Counted from the first letter of the stretch, positions 51,897-60,870 are shown. The stretch is 64,000 nucleotides of DNA from Tomitella gaofuii (GCF_014126825.1 NZ_CP059900.1:2060954-2124953); one strand, 5' to 3'. A program made the numbers and translations. The notes: generated by a model not told the origin, from the letters alone.

Positions 51897-52919
51897 ATGC
51901 GCCGTGACCGCGGCACCCAGGTACAAGACGACACCGCCTCCAGTCGCGACACCGGGTCACCGGAGGCGGCGAGATCCGGCAACTCCCGCGACAACGAGCA
52001 AAACGAGGCGTTGGTCGCGCAGCTTCGGTTGTTGCATGCGTTGACCGGCAGAGAATTGCAGGTGGCCGAGGCGCGGCAGACGCAGGCCCGCACCAAGGCT
52101 TTGCGGGACCAGTTCGTCAAGACCGCCGCCGATGCCCGCCGGCAGTCCGAGCGTCTCGCATCGGCACTGCGCGGACTCGATGCGGTCCCCGATGTCGTCA
52201 CGCCCGCAATCGGCCGGATCGTCGCAGCCGGGCAGGCCCTCGTCGAGCAGGGCGAACCGGTCCGTGAAGCACTCTTCGACGACCTCACGCTCGCACACCA
52301 ACTGCACGACCGGGCCCGGTACACCGCCGTGCTGGCCGACGAGGGGGGGCGTCGACAGATCGCCGCCCTCGCCCGGGACCTCGCCGACGCCCATACGCGC
52401 ACTGCCGAGTGGACGCGCGAAGCGCTCGAGAAACAAGCTGCAGGCGGGCCGCCGGTGATCGTCCCCTCTGCTGTGCAGCGGTCGGTGGTGTGGGTGACGC
52501 GCATCGCCGGCTACCCGGCCCGCGTGACCGCGCAGCAGGTCAATACCGTCGCCGACCGGCTGCGCAGTGTGCAGCGCCGCATCGGCGGAGCGGCCACGGC
52601 CGTGGACGAGACGTTGACGGCCGGCCGGGACGCGAGCCTGACGACGGCCCAAACGATCGCCGAGCGCGACGATGCCACCGGCACGGCATCCGCGCTGCGC
52701 ACGGTACGCACGGCCGCCGGCGGCCTCACCGAAGACGAACTACCGATCAGCGACTACGACGACCTGACCGTCGGCCAGGTCGGTGACGCCGCGGCGCGGT
52801 TGACCCGGCCGGAAGATATCGCGGCAATACTGCGCTACGAACAGAACCACAAGGACCGCACCGGGGCCGTCGACGCGTTGAAGGCCCGTCTCGATGCGGT
52901 CAGCGGTTCGTCGCAGTAA
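51897..52919 (+). CDS. Ferritin-like/helical protein with C-terminal DUF8129-type domain
   Basis: 340 residues. After a disordered start, residues 35-185 form a long helical bundle resembling the DUF892 ferritin-like fold (NEALVAQLRLLHALTGRELQ). The centre (190-240) is amphipathic (VVWVTRIAGYPARVTAQQV). The end (about 285-335; DELPISDYDDLTVGQVGDAAARL and ILRYEQNHKDR) is the short domain common in actinobacterial lipid-droplet-associated proteins. Iron ligands are not obvious. It probably sits on membranes or lipid bodies. Confidence 0.65.
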   Translation: MRRDRGTQVQDDTASSRDTGSPEAARSGNSRDNEQNEALVAQLRLLHALTGRELQVAEARQTQARTKALRDQFVKTAADARRQSERLASALRGLDAVPDVVTPAIGRIVAAGQALVEQGEPVREALFDDLTLAHQLHDRARYTAVLADEGGRRQIAALARDLADAHTRTAEWTREALEKQAAGGPPVIVPSAVQRSVVWVTRIAGYPARVTAQQVNTVADRLRSVQRRIGGAATAVDETLTAGRDASLTTAQTIAERDDATGTASALRTVRTAAGGLTEDELPISDYDDLTVGQVGDAAARLTRPEDIAAILRYEQNHKDRTGAVDALKARLDAVSGSSQ

Positions 52920-53256
52920 CACGTAGAAAAAGACCGGCCGGCCGCGGGGGCCGGCCGGGTTCCTTCGCGGCGCCCGGGGCGCCGGCGGCGATGGCGGCTC
53001 GCCATTCCTTGACGTGCGAGTCGTAGAGCCGTTCCCGGCGTAGCACCGCACCCCTCGAGCTGGCCGCAGCCGCGTCGTTTTCGGCAACGATCTGCCGTTT
53101 GAACTCGGTGGTGAACGATCGGCGTTTCGCGCGACCGGGCCGCGGCGCCTCGGCGTCTGTCGCCGGAGCGACGACTTGGGGGCCGGTGGCCTCGGGTGCC
53201 GTCGTGGCCTCGGACTGCGCGTTGATCGGGGTGTTCATGCCAGGAACCGCTGTCAT
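52900..53256 (-). pseudogene. Remnant of an IS3-type transposase orfA
   Basis: Residues about 40-90 (RRSFTTEFKRQIVAEND, GAVLRRERLYDSHVKEWR) match the helix-turn-helix opening of IS3-like transposase A proteins. After AAIAAGA the usual coiled-coil end is missing; the frame instead runs through a terminator into the neighbouring gene's tail. No orfB or clear inverted repeats remain. A dead fragment. Confidence 0.7.
52934..52958. terminator. Perfect 10-bp hairpin after the DUF8129-type gene
   Basis: ccggccggcc (52934-52943) and ggccggccgg (52949-52958), followed by gttcctt, 14 bases after the stop. Confidence 0.68.
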
Positions 53257-53501
53257 CGCACCAGCCTCAATTCGCGCTGACCGGGTGTCTCACCTCAGTC
53301 TGGCGGATAGGGTATCGCCACTACGATCCCAGGGGGAGGCAAGTGCGGGCTGGTGTGTTTCGCGGCGGCGCGAACGGGGAATAGTCACCACGCTGGGTGT
53401 CCCGCACTGCGCAGTGCACGCGCTGCAGACTCGACTGTGACCGGCCCGGGAGGAGTGGATGATCGTGGCTCGAATGTTCCGCGGCCGATCGGTGGCTGCT
53501 G

Positions 53502-54056
53502 GTGGTTGCGGCAGCGTTGACGTCGGCAGGGGTCCTGGCCGCGTGCAACACCGAAGCGCAACCCGCCCCGGACAGCGCCACGTACTCGATGCCGGCGGTG
53601 TTCACCGGCAACCCGGTCCCGCCATCGATCAACGCCGAGATACCCGAGGAGATCGATTCCGCGGTACCCGTGAACGGGGCGACGGTCCCGCTGACCGACC
53701 GCCTCGATACGCCTCTCGGCGTTGCCCAGCTCAAAGACCTGTCCGGCGACGTTTCCGTCGAGATTCACATTTCGGGCGGCCACCTCGACCCGGGCCTGTA
53801 CAAGGTCGGGTTCACCGAGTATGGCCGGTGCGATGCGGCAGGTGGTTTCCGCTCTGCCGGCGCTGTTCGCAGCCTCCTCGGAGGAGCGACTCCGCTTGAC
53901 TTGACGTTGCCGGTGTCCAGCGCTGGTGTCGGAGCCCTGGAGTCCTTGATCCCGAATACCAATGTGGCAGCCCTGACCGGACAGGGCGGCAGCGCCATCG
54001 TCCTCACATCGGCGTCAGGCGAGCGAGTCGCCTGCGGCGTGGTCGACACCTCCTGA
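53502..54056 (+). CDS. Lipoprotein with degenerate SodC-like fold and damaged start
   Basis: 184 residues open from a GTG at 53502. The short hydrophobic start ends in a lipobox (VLAAC). The missing basic part of the signal (MFRGRS) lies just upstream in another frame, which suggests a one-base frameshift near 53480-53500. The body resembles Cu/Zn superoxide dismutase (EIHISGGHLDPGLYKVGFTEYGRC ... ERVACGVV), but the histidine metal ligands are largely lost, so it cannot be a normal SOD. A structural or binding role is possible, or it may be decaying. Confidence 0.5.
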   Translation: MVAAALTSAGVLAACNTEAQPAPDSATYSMPAVFTGNPVPPSINAEIPEEIDSAVPVNGATVPLTDRLDTPLGVAQLKDLSGDVSVEIHISGGHLDPGLYKVGFTEYGRCDAAGGFRSAGAVRSLLGGATPLDLTLPVSSAGVGALESLIPNTNVAALTGQGGSAIVLTSASGERVACGVVDTS

Positions 54057-54290
54057 ACTCCACAAGCGGTGTGCGCCGCGCGCACCCGACCGGCCGATCG
54101 GCCGCCGGCGGGACGCGGATTCCCTTCCGAGAAAGACCAAGGCCCAGGCCGATACGAAGGCGTCGGCGGCATTCACCCGTCCTGCCGTGGGGTGCCGGGG
54201 AAGCATCAGCTGGCTTACTGCGACGGGCGTCCCCGTCCGCCGACGGTGAGGGGCACGGACGTCGGCAGACGGGCAGGCAGGCGAATACCC

Positions 54291-55085
54291 TCAAGTCGTG
54301 TTGTCGAGAATCAGTCGGGTCGCGTCATCCGGTGCGTCCCACTGCGGGAAGTGACCGCACCTGTCGAACCAGTGCAGCACCGCGTCGGGGAAGAGCTCCG
54401 CGGCACGTGCGGCCTGCCTCGGCACGGTCACCAGGTCGCGACGACCCCAGCCGATCGTGATTCGGCCGGGCGCTGTGCCGGCCGGCGCGCCCTGTTGCTT
54501 GGGCCCCTTGGTCAGTGCGTCCATGGCAGCGCGGGTCGCCGGGGACTCGGCCAGCCCGCGCACATCGGGCAGCACGGTCTCGCGCGAAAGCGCCCAGGGA
54601 CGCGCCGACAACTGCGCCAGCAGCAGTGTTCGTCCGACAGAACTGCCGAGCAGCACTGGCAGCGTTCCGCGCAACGCCCGGACCAATGCGATCGACGGCC
54701 GCAATGTGGCGCCGAAGACGACGAGCTCGCGGTCGCTCCAGAAGCCACCCGGGTCCAGCGCCACAGTGTCGCCGCCGATGCCCCGCCGTGCGAGTTCGAG
54801 CACCATTCGTCCGCCCATCGACTGGCCGACGGTCGAGACCCCGTCCAGTCCCTGGTCGCGGATGAAGTCCGCGACGGAGTCGGTCAAGGTGGCGATCGAA
54901 ACCTCGCCGGTCAATGGCGGCGTCGCGCCGAACCCCGGAAGATCGACGGCGATGACCTCACGATGCTCGGCCAGCCCGTCGAGGATCGGGGACCAGGACC
55001 GCCACCCTGCCCCCAACCCGTGCACAAGCAACAGCGGATTGCCGCTCCCCCGCCTCACGTGATTCAATCCGTGATCGGTCGTCAT
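54291..55085 (-). CDS. Alpha/beta hydrolase
   Basis: 264 residues. First-strand motif LLLVHGLGAGWRSW, nucleophile GQSMGGRM near residue 90, acid Asp in GWGRRDLVTVP and His in CGHFPQWD near the end. A complete catalytic triad, so an active esterase, lactonase or C-C hydrolase of unknown substrate. Reads opposite to the hemerythrin gene. No SigF-type promoter seen upstream. Confidence 0.85.
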   Translation of the reverse strand: MTTDHGLNHVRRGSGNPLLLVHGLGAGWRSWSPILDGLAEHREVIAVDLPGFGATPPLTGEVSIATLTDSVADFIRDQGLDGVSTVGQSMGGRMVLELARRGIGGDTVALDPGGFWSDRELVVFGATLRPSIALVRALRGTLPVLLGSSVGRTLLLAQLSARPWALSRETVLPDVRGLAESPATRAAMDALTKGPKQQGAPAGTAPGRITIGWGRRDLVTVPRQAARAAELFPDAVLHWFDRCGHFPQWDAPDDATRLILDNTT

Positions 55086-55374
55086 GAGTATGCCCTTTCA
55101 TCCGCGAGGCGAATCGATGTCGACGTCATCGCGTCACGTGGTGTCGCATCTGAGGGGTCTACCCCGCGTCTGCGATGGATATGCGCCGTGGCTGCGCACG
55201 AACTCCGAACGCAACCGGAGATCTCGCTGCCTCGCCGTCGGCCGGGGCCGACCGCGGGCTGAACCTGCGGTATCGCCTGCCCCGTGTGGCGCGGTCGAAG
55301 AATAGGCGTCGCCTGCCGCGGGTATCCCGTGTCCGTCACCGATTGAGACAACCCAGCGAGGAAAGAGACGGCAC

Positions 55375-55764
55375 ATGGCCGAAGAAACGAACGTTCTCGA
55401 GTTGCTCGCCCACGAACACCGGGGCGTCGACGAACTGTTCCAGCGGATCGACTTGATCGATGCCGGCGCACGTGAGCTAAGGCGGGACCTCGCCGACCAG
55501 GTCACGAGCATGCTCATCCGGCACACCGTCGCCGAAGAAGCCATCGTGTACCCGGCTCTCGCCGAACACGACGAGCGCGAGGCGGCCCGCGCACGTGACG
55601 ACCACGCCGAGGTAGAAGCGGCGCTCAAAAAGCTCGAACAACTCTCAGCCGACAGCGATGAGTTCACCGATGTGCTGCGGACGGTCATCGATAACGTGCG
55701 TGAACACATCGCAGAAGAAGAAGGTCCCATGTTCGACGAGCTGCGCACGTCCTACTCCGAATAG
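55375..55764 (+). CDS. Hemerythrin-domain protein, cut short by an in-frame amber codon
   Basis: 129 residues with the full set of iron ligands: His in LAHEHRGVDELF near residue 14, HxxxE in IRHTVAEEAIVYPAL near 48, His in DDHAEVE near 75, and HIAEEE near 112. After SYSE comes TAG (55762-55764). The same frame then stays open to 55929 and encodes the family's usual tail (DLLEMGAKVQHLESVAPTRPHPSAP), so the natural protein is ~184 residues. The iron site is intact in the short form, which may therefore still bind O2 or NO. Confidence 0.8.
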   Translation: MAEETNVLELLAHEHRGVDELFQRIDLIDAGARELRRDLADQVTSMLIRHTVAEEAIVYPALAEHDEREAARARDDHAEVEAALKKLEQLSADSDEFTDVLRTVIDNVREHIAEEEGPMFDELRTSYSE

Positions 55765-56061
55765 GATCTGCTGGAGATGGGCGCCAAGGTACAACACCTC
55801 GAAAGCGTTGCGCCGACCCGCCCGCACCCGTCCGCACCGGACTCGCCCGCCGCCCACTTGATGATCGGGCCGGTGGCCAGATTGTTCGACCGTCTCCGCG
55901 ACGCCGCCAGTGGGCGCACCACTGGATAGCACGCCGGACATCCCGGCCGACGTTCAACGGCATCGGCCGCCGTGCACGCACCAGCCGTGCAGCCCCGGCA
56001 CGTCGGGCCCCGACGGACGCACAGTCGTGCAGAGATGAACCACATTCGGGAGGAAAAGCAT

Positions 56062-56253
56062 ATGCGGATCGGAGACCAGATCGGCGCCAAAGCAGCAGAA
56101 CTGAAAAAGCGCGTCAACGCCACCACCGTCGACACCGACACGGATCAGGCCACTGATGACGATACATCGGACGACACCGCACGCGGCGGGCTACGAGCCA
56201 CGACAGCGGCGATGATCGACAAGATCGTTCGTCATGACGACGGGCCGTGGTAG
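56062..56253 (+). CDS. Small hypothetical protein
   Basis: 63 residues from the ATG at 56062 with aggaaa upstream. A basic amphipathic start (MRIGDQIGAKAAELKKRV) is followed by an acidic Thr/Asp-rich middle and a short C-terminal helix. Not recognised. It ends 132 bases before the ISL3 element. Confidence 0.45.
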   Translation: MRIGDQIGAKAAELKKRVNATTVDTDTDQATDDDTSDDTARGGLRATTAAMIDKIVRHDDGPW

Positions 56254-56377
56254 CGCCAGGACCGACCGGCACACACGATCCCGCGGACACGCGGCACTGA
56301 ACGCTGAATCGTGCCGACGTGCCGAGGGCGCGAGCCGTGAGGTCGGCGACGGTGCCGGACGCATCGAGCGCCATGCC

Positions 56378-56385
56378 GGTTATCC
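56378..56385 (+). repeat. Left copy of the ISL3 target-site duplication
   Basis: GGTTATCC directly before the element; the identical copy is at 57839-57846. Confidence 0.85.
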
Positions 56386-57838
56386 GGCTCTTCAACTTTT
56401 AGAGTGCGTTGATGCGTTCTGCGAGTTGGCCGGAGTGCAGCAGTGACCGCAAGATGTAGTGGTCGAGGTTGCGGAAGCCCTGGGCGATGCCGCGGAGATG
56501 TTCCAGGCGGCCGTTGACGGCCTCGACGGGCCCGTTGGAGACGCCGGTGTCGAAATACGCCAGGATCTCCTTGCGGCGGGCCCACAGGCTGCGGCCGAGC
56601 TGGGCGAGCTCGTCCAGACCCGGGGGCAGGCCCTTGTGGATGCGTTTGAGGACCTTGAACATCAGTATCTTGCCGTCGCGGCGTTGCGGATGCTCGTAGG
56701 CGGCGATCATCTGCTGATACACCTGGTGGGTGATCTCGACCGCGACATGGTCGTCATGGCTGGTCAGCGACTCGGCCAGCAGGTCCTTCTGCGTGTCGGT
56801 GAGCAGCTCGACGCGGGTGTGCAGGATCCGGCGGATCTTATAGAGAGGATCGTCTTTGCGGCCGCGGTGCCCGCACGTGGCCTGCTGGATGCGGGTACGG
56901 CATCGATCGAGTTTCTCGCCGGCCAACTGCACGACGTGGAACGGGTCCATCACGATCCGCGCCCGCGGCAGTTCCTCGCCGGTGGCGGTGCGGTAGCCGG
57001 CGAACCCGTCCATCGCCACCACCGTGATCCTGTCACGAAACGCCTGGCCGCGGCTGATCATCCAGTCTTGAAGTACTTTCTTGGACCGGCCGGCGATCAT
57101 GTCCAGCAGCCGTGCCGGTCCGGTGCCGTCCACGGCCGGAGTCAGATCGATCAGGACCGTCACCCAACTCGAATCACCCTGCCCGCGCACATGTTTCCAT
57201 TTGTGCTCGTCGACGCCGAGGTGCCGTACGCCGTCGAGATGGCCGCCGTCGTAGACCATGGTCCGGGCGGCGTCGACGGCGATCTGGTTGACGGTCTTCC
57301 AGGCGATGCCCAGGTTGGCGGCGACCGCGGCGACGCTCATCTTGTCGATCGCGATGCGCTGCAGGATCCACCGCTCGGTCCGGGTCGTGACCACCGACCG
57401 CGGCGACGCGATACCGGTGATGTCCGCACGGAAGATCGACCGCGGGCACCCCGCCGTCAGGCACACGAAGCGCGGCACGGCGACGTGCAGCTCGACCGGA
57501 TGCCCGGCAGCCGGGGTGTCGGTGAGGACCCTTTCAGCGTGATCGCGTAGTTGACCTGGGATTCGGCACTCGGGGCACCGCGGGTCGGGGCCGATGACGC
57601 TGCACCAGATGCGCGTGCGGTCCTCGCTGTCGGCGGCCGCTCCGGTGATCGTGACGCCGAGTTCGACGGTTCGGCAGATCGTGTCGGCGACGGTGTCAGT
57701 ACAGTGCAAGGCGGGTCCTGTGGTGGTCGATGGGGAGCTTCGCAACTCTCATCTTCACACCGCAGGACCCGCCTACATGTTGTGGTCCCCACTCACCTCA
57801 CTGGACACCCGTCCACGCACTCTGCATTCCGTAGAGCC
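56386..57838 (-). mobile_element. Complete ISL3-family insertion sequence
   Basis: 1453 bp. The left end begins ggctcttcaactttta and the right end, on the other strand, ggctctacggaatgca; over the first 23 bases 16 match, including ggctct and agagtgcg. Perfect 8-bp duplications (GGTTATCC) flank it, the size expected for ISL3. One full-length transposase gene fills it. Intact ends, gene and duplications indicate a recent insertion. Confidence 0.88.
56399..57745 (-). CDS. ISL3-family transposase
   Basis: 448 residues, full length. An N-terminal zinc-finger-like cysteine set (CSVIGPDPRCPECR, CLTAGCPR), then an HTH (VAAVAANLGIAWKTV). The DDE core has Asp in LGVDEHKWKH, Asp in VVAMDGFAGYR and MDPFHVVQLAG, and the catalytic Glu in SNGPVEAVNGRL near the C-terminus. 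Cut-and-paste type transposase for the surrounding element. The start at 57745 gives the expected family opening. Confidence 0.92.
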   Translation of the reverse strand: MRSSPSTTTGPALHCTDTVADTICRTVELGVTITGAAADSEDRTRIWCSVIGPDPRCPECRIPGQLRDHAERVLTDTPAAGHPVELHVAVPRFVCLTAGCPRSIFRADITGIASPRSVVTTRTERWILQRIAIDKMSVAAVAANLGIAWKTVNQIAVDAARTMVYDGGHLDGVRHLGVDEHKWKHVRGQGDSSWVTVLIDLTPAVDGTGPARLLDMIAGRSKKVLQDWMISRGQAFRDRITVVAMDGFAGYRTATGEELPRARIVMDPFHVVQLAGEKLDRCRTRIQQATCGHRGRKDDPLYKIRRILHTRVELLTDTQKDLLAESLTSHDDHVAVEITHQVYQQMIAAYEHPQRRDGKILMFKVLKRIHKGLPPGLDELAQLGRSLWARRKEILAYFDTGVSNGPVEAVNGRLEHLRGIAQGFRNLDHYILRSLLHSGQLAERINAL

Positions 57839-57846
57839 GGTTATCC
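57839..57846 (+). repeat. Right copy of the ISL3 target-site duplication
   Basis: GGTTATCC directly after the element, identical to 56378-56385. It lies 18 bases beyond the end of the UDP-glucose dehydrogenase fragment. Confidence 0.85.
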
Positions 57847-57863
57847 AGGGCCAAAGGCCGACG

Positions 57864-58469
57864 TCACGCGTCCGGCTCGAATCCGTTCGGGATACCCGGG
57901 CGGCCATTGCCGGTACGCACATACTTGAACCCCGCGCCACGCAGAGTCTTTCCGTCGAGAAGTCCTCGCGTGTCCACACATCGGCTTTCACGCATGGCCT
58001 CTGCGATCCGGTTCCAATCGAGCGCCTGGAACTGGGGCCATTCAGTGAGGACGACGACGGCGTGCGCCCCCGCCGTGGCGGCGTAGGGGTCGTCGCACAA
58101 ATCGATCAGCGCGTCGACGGTGGACTCGATCGGTTCGACAACAGACGGATCGCACGCGATGACGTTGGCGCCCTGGGCGGCGAGGCGGTGGGCTACGTCG
58201 AGCGCCGGCGAGTCACGTGTGTCCTCGGTACCGGCCTTGAACGTGATTCCGAGGAGCGCTATCCGGGCGCCGACGAGCCGATCGGGCCCGATCGCGCGGC
58301 GCACCGCGCCCACCACCCTGTGACGCTGGAGGGAGTTCGAGCGGATCGTGGCGGCGAGAACAGGCATGTTCGCAGGGTGCTTCTTTGCGATCGCAGCCAG
58401 GACTCTCGTATCTTTGGGCAGACAAGAGCCGCCCCACCCGGGGGCGGCGCGCAGGTTGCCCTGCGTCAT
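57864..58469 (-). pseudogene. UDP-glucose 6-dehydrogenase, C-terminal half only
   Basis: 201 residues starting inside the catalytic segment (GWGGSCLPKDTRVL, with the active-site Cys) and continuing through the C-terminal UDP-binding domain (ITFKAGTEDTRDSPALDVAHRL). Normal enzymes have ~440 residues; the whole NAD-binding half is missing. Just upstream, a second glycosyltransferase frame ends after only 43 residues, so one deletion seems to have joined the two. The remnant cannot oxidise UDP-glucose by itself. Confidence 0.82.
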
Positions 58470-58481
58470 CGCGGCAACCGT

Positions 58482-58613
58482 TCAAGCGCGTTCGGCCCGC
58501 CTGTCGTGCGTGATGATGACGGCGGTGGCGCGCGTATCGCGGAGTGACCGCCTCAGCGTGGGGCCGGTGATCGTGCATTGTGCGCACGCATTCGTTCCAT
58601 GCTTCACAGTCAT
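58482..58613 (-). pseudogene. N-terminal stub of a glycosyltransferase
   Basis: 43 codons from the ATG at 58613, overlapping the previous stop (ATGA). The last part, DTRATAVIITHDRRAERA, is the opening strand and loop of a family-2 glycosyltransferase, after which the frame stops. The rest of the gene and the first half of the UDP-glucose dehydrogenase are absent, marking a deletion scar at about 58470-58482. Confidence 0.6.
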
Positions 58614-59417
58614 GGGTTCTTCGCCTCCGTGAGGTGCGGGCGTTCGAACGCGGCCGCCATCGCTTCGACGGACGCGGGGAGTCGTCGGCGCAGCCGGTAT
58701 GCGGCGGGCGCGCGCCGGAGGAATCCTGCGAGCGCGCTGCGCGCGACGGGGTCCGACGGCGCCGCGCGCGCGAGCCGCGCCATGCGGCGGAGCAGAGACA
58801 TCGGCGGCCTGCGCATCAGGCAGATCAGCAGCTCGTTGCGCTGCTCGATGGCGCGCCGCCATCGCGGGGGCGGGCGCCGGGTGGAAGACATATGGTGCGC
58901 GAGTGCGTCGGCGATATAGCAGATCGCCCAGCCGGCGGCGGTGAGGTCCATCGACAGGAGTTTCTCCTCCGCCCCGAACCACAGCAGTTCGCTGAAGCCG
59001 CCGACAGCGTGAAAGGCATCCACACGCACAACCGCCGAACATGCGAGGAAGCCAAGCTGGCGGGGGCCGGGCAACCCCGCACTATCAAAGGGACTCGCCT
59101 CGAGTGTTGCGGTGATGGGGTCCGGCGTCCCGTGCGGCTCCACGATGGTCCGGGCGACGACGACCCCGATATACGGGTTCGCGTCGAGGATCTCTTCAGC
59201 GCGCGAGAGAGGCCGGATCCCACCACGAATCGTCGTCGGCGAAGGCGACGTAGCGGGTCCCCGCGGCCTGCACGCCGAAGTTCCGGCCGGCGGCGGCATT
59301 GTCCACAACGAAGATCGGCCACGGTTCGCCGTGCTCGGTAAGCCGTGTGAGGGTGTGCTCCAGCGAGTCGGCCCGATTGCGGGTCGTGATGACGATGGTG
59401 GTGTCTGTGGCGTTCAC
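58610..59417 (-). pseudogene. Family-2 glycosyltransferase, frameshifted
   Basis: The N-terminus (start GTG 59417; TTIVITTRNRADSLEHTL, IFVVDNA, then AAGRNFGVQAAGTRYVAFADDDSWWDP) is in one frame, and the rest (AEEILDANPYIGVVVARTI, LACSAVVRVDAFHAVGGF) in another. The two join around 59196-59205 within a GCGCGC run. About 25 residues normally found between VDN and GRN also seem to be missing. The start overlaps the stop of the upstream pyruvyltransferase-like gene. Function lost unless the shift is a sequencing error. Confidence 0.72.
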
Positions 59418-60097
59418 GATGGGAGGGCCTCGAGGAGAGCATCGACCGGCCCCTGTTCCGGCTCTCGGGCGCCGGAACCCATTTCGCCGGCACAGGCGAG
59501 GGCGGCACGTCGAGCCTGGGGAGACAGGCACCATCTCCACCACGACGGGAACGCTTCGTGCACGGCAGCGGCGGGGATGACTGCGGGCCACCGCAGCCCG
59601 CGCGCCTGCGCGGTCATCTTCGCGGTGCCTGACACCGGATCCACTGCGAGAACGGGCGCACCCGCTTTCAGTCCCAGGACCAGGCCGTGCAGGCGTGTCG
59701 AGACGAGGACGTCCATCCGCCGGAGGACCGAGAAGAACTGCTCGGGCTCGGCGAACATCGCCGCATCGTCGATCCCCATCCGGGTGTCGACGGCCGGGTC
59801 GGAGAGGTCGGTCACCGACACTCCCACGGCGATCCGGGTGCATCGGGCGAACAGGTGATGCAGCCACGCCACCTGCCACCCGTGGGCCGGCCCGCAGACG
59901 AACACGAGGTGGGTGTACCGGGAGGGGTCTGCGTCGTCCAGCGCCAAACCGGCCGGACGGTAGTGCGGGCTCCGGCAGGTGTCGTACCGGATTGCGGCCG
60001 AGTCCAATCGGTGGGCTACACGCCGCATCGCGAGGACATCGCCGGCGGTGGCCTCGCCGTGGACGAAGCTCGCCCAGCTCGTCAGGAGAATCTGCAT
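59414..60097 (-). CDS. Polysaccharide pyruvyltransferase-like protein, internally shortened
   Basis: 227 residues from the ATG at 60097. The opening (MQILLTSWASFVHGEATAGDVLAMRRV), HLVFVCGPAHGWQ and the C-terminal STRLHGLVLGLKAGAPVLAVDPVSG stretch fit polysaccharide pyruvyltransferase-type proteins. Relatives carry about 60-80 more residues between SDPAV and DTRM, so an in-frame deletion is likely. The frame is open, but the missing piece belongs to the fold's core, so activity is doubtful. First gene of a decayed glycan locus. Confidence 0.65.
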   Translation of the reverse strand: MQILLTSWASFVHGEATAGDVLAMRRVAHRLDSAAIRYDTCRSPHYRPAGLALDDADPSRYTHLVFVCGPAHGWQVAWLHHLFARCTRIAVGVSVTDLSDPAVDTRMGIDDAAMFAEPEQFFSVLRRMDVLVSTRLHGLVLGLKAGAPVLAVDPVSGTAKMTAQARGLRWPAVIPAAAVHEAFPSWWRWCLSPQARRAALACAGEMGSGAREPEQGPVDALLEALPS

Positions 60098-60159
60098 GCC
60101 TGTGTACTTCCCGCTCCGTACCGGCCCATGCCTCGTCTTGGAGAGCCTCCGCCCCGGAT

Positions 60160-60516
60160 TCAGCTCATGAGTGCTCCGCCGGCGGACGCGACGAACACGA
60201 GCATGACGGCGAACAGAAACCACCCCACCCCCAGCCAGACCATCCACGGCCCTCGCCGGCGCCATACCATCAGCGTGCGGACGAAGGCCGTGATCGCGCC
60301 CAGCACGATGATCGCCGGCGGGACGTAGACCATCACATACTGGGTGACGGACAGACAACCACTGGTTCCATCGTCGCAGTGCAGCGGCCTGCCCCACGAC
60401 ATCGTTGCCGTCACCGCGAGGACGATCAGTGCACCGACCACGACCGCGGCCGCGTAGACCACCGCGGAGCGCAGTACTCCGGAGGGCACCGGCGTGCGTT
60501 CGACACCCCAGCCCAT
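60160..60516 (-). CDS. Small membrane protein, three predicted segments
   Basis: 118 residues from the ATG at 60516. Hydrophobic segments near residues 18-38, 60-80 and 92-113; an extracytoplasmic loop with two cysteines (HCDDGTSGC) may form a disulfide. Family not recognised. It lies 62 bases upstream of the pyruvyltransferase-like gene on the same strand. Confidence 0.6.
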   Translation of the reverse strand: MGWGVERTPVPSGVLRSAVVYAAAVVVGALIVLAVTATMSWGRPLHCDDGTSGCLSVTQYVMVYVPPAIIVLGAITAFVRTLMVWRRRGPWMVWLGVGWFLFAVMLVFVASAGGALMS

Positions 60517-60619
60517 GTCTGCATCACCTTCGCTTCCGTTGCGGGTGCGACGACCCGTCACGCACATCACTACCACCCCGCAGGGTGGCCCGCAGGTTCC
60601 ATTGTCGACCGTATGTACT

Positions 60620-60645
60620 GTTTGCGGACCGGGGAGAACGGGTAG
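60620..60645 (+). promoter_or_regulatory. SigF-type promoter for a small charged protein gene
   Basis: GTTT (60620-60623), 16 nt, GGGTAG (60640-60645), 42 bases before the start at 60688. Confidence 0.68.
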
Positions 60646-60687
60646 TCACTGTCGTCCACCCGTCTCGACGTTCCGGAAGGTGTGATG

Positions 60688-60870
60688 ATGGCTGAGGAAG
60701 CGCGTGACGATGAGAAGGACACCCGGCATCGCGATGAACGGCTTCGCGACCTCGTCGACCGGATGGAGCAAGACGTGGCTGAGGAGCGCCGTGACGATGA
60801 TGTGCGCGGGAACGTGGAGGAGCGCCAGCGCACCACACCCGTCGAGCCTGACGACCAGGCGCCCGATTGA
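60688..60870 (+). CDS. Small highly charged protein
   Basis: About 60 residues; the ATG at 60688 has ggaagg with 7-nt spacing (another ATG at 60685). Nearly half of the residues are Asp, Glu, Arg or Lys, arranged as a long helix (RLRDLVDRMEQDVAEERRDDD). A SigF-type promoter makes it a likely real stress-induced protein despite its size. Confidence 0.6.
   Translation: MAEEARDDEKDTRHRDERLRDLVDRMEQDVAEERRDDDVRGNVEERQRTTPVEPDDQAPD

Noticed and set aside
55320-55325. GGGTAT before the hemerythrin gene as a SigF promoter
   Set aside because: The -35 position reads AATA, too far from consensus.
55762-55764. TAG as pyrrolysine codon
   Set aside because: No sign of pyrrolysine machinery, and actinobacterial hemerythrins do not need it; a nonsense mutation is simpler.
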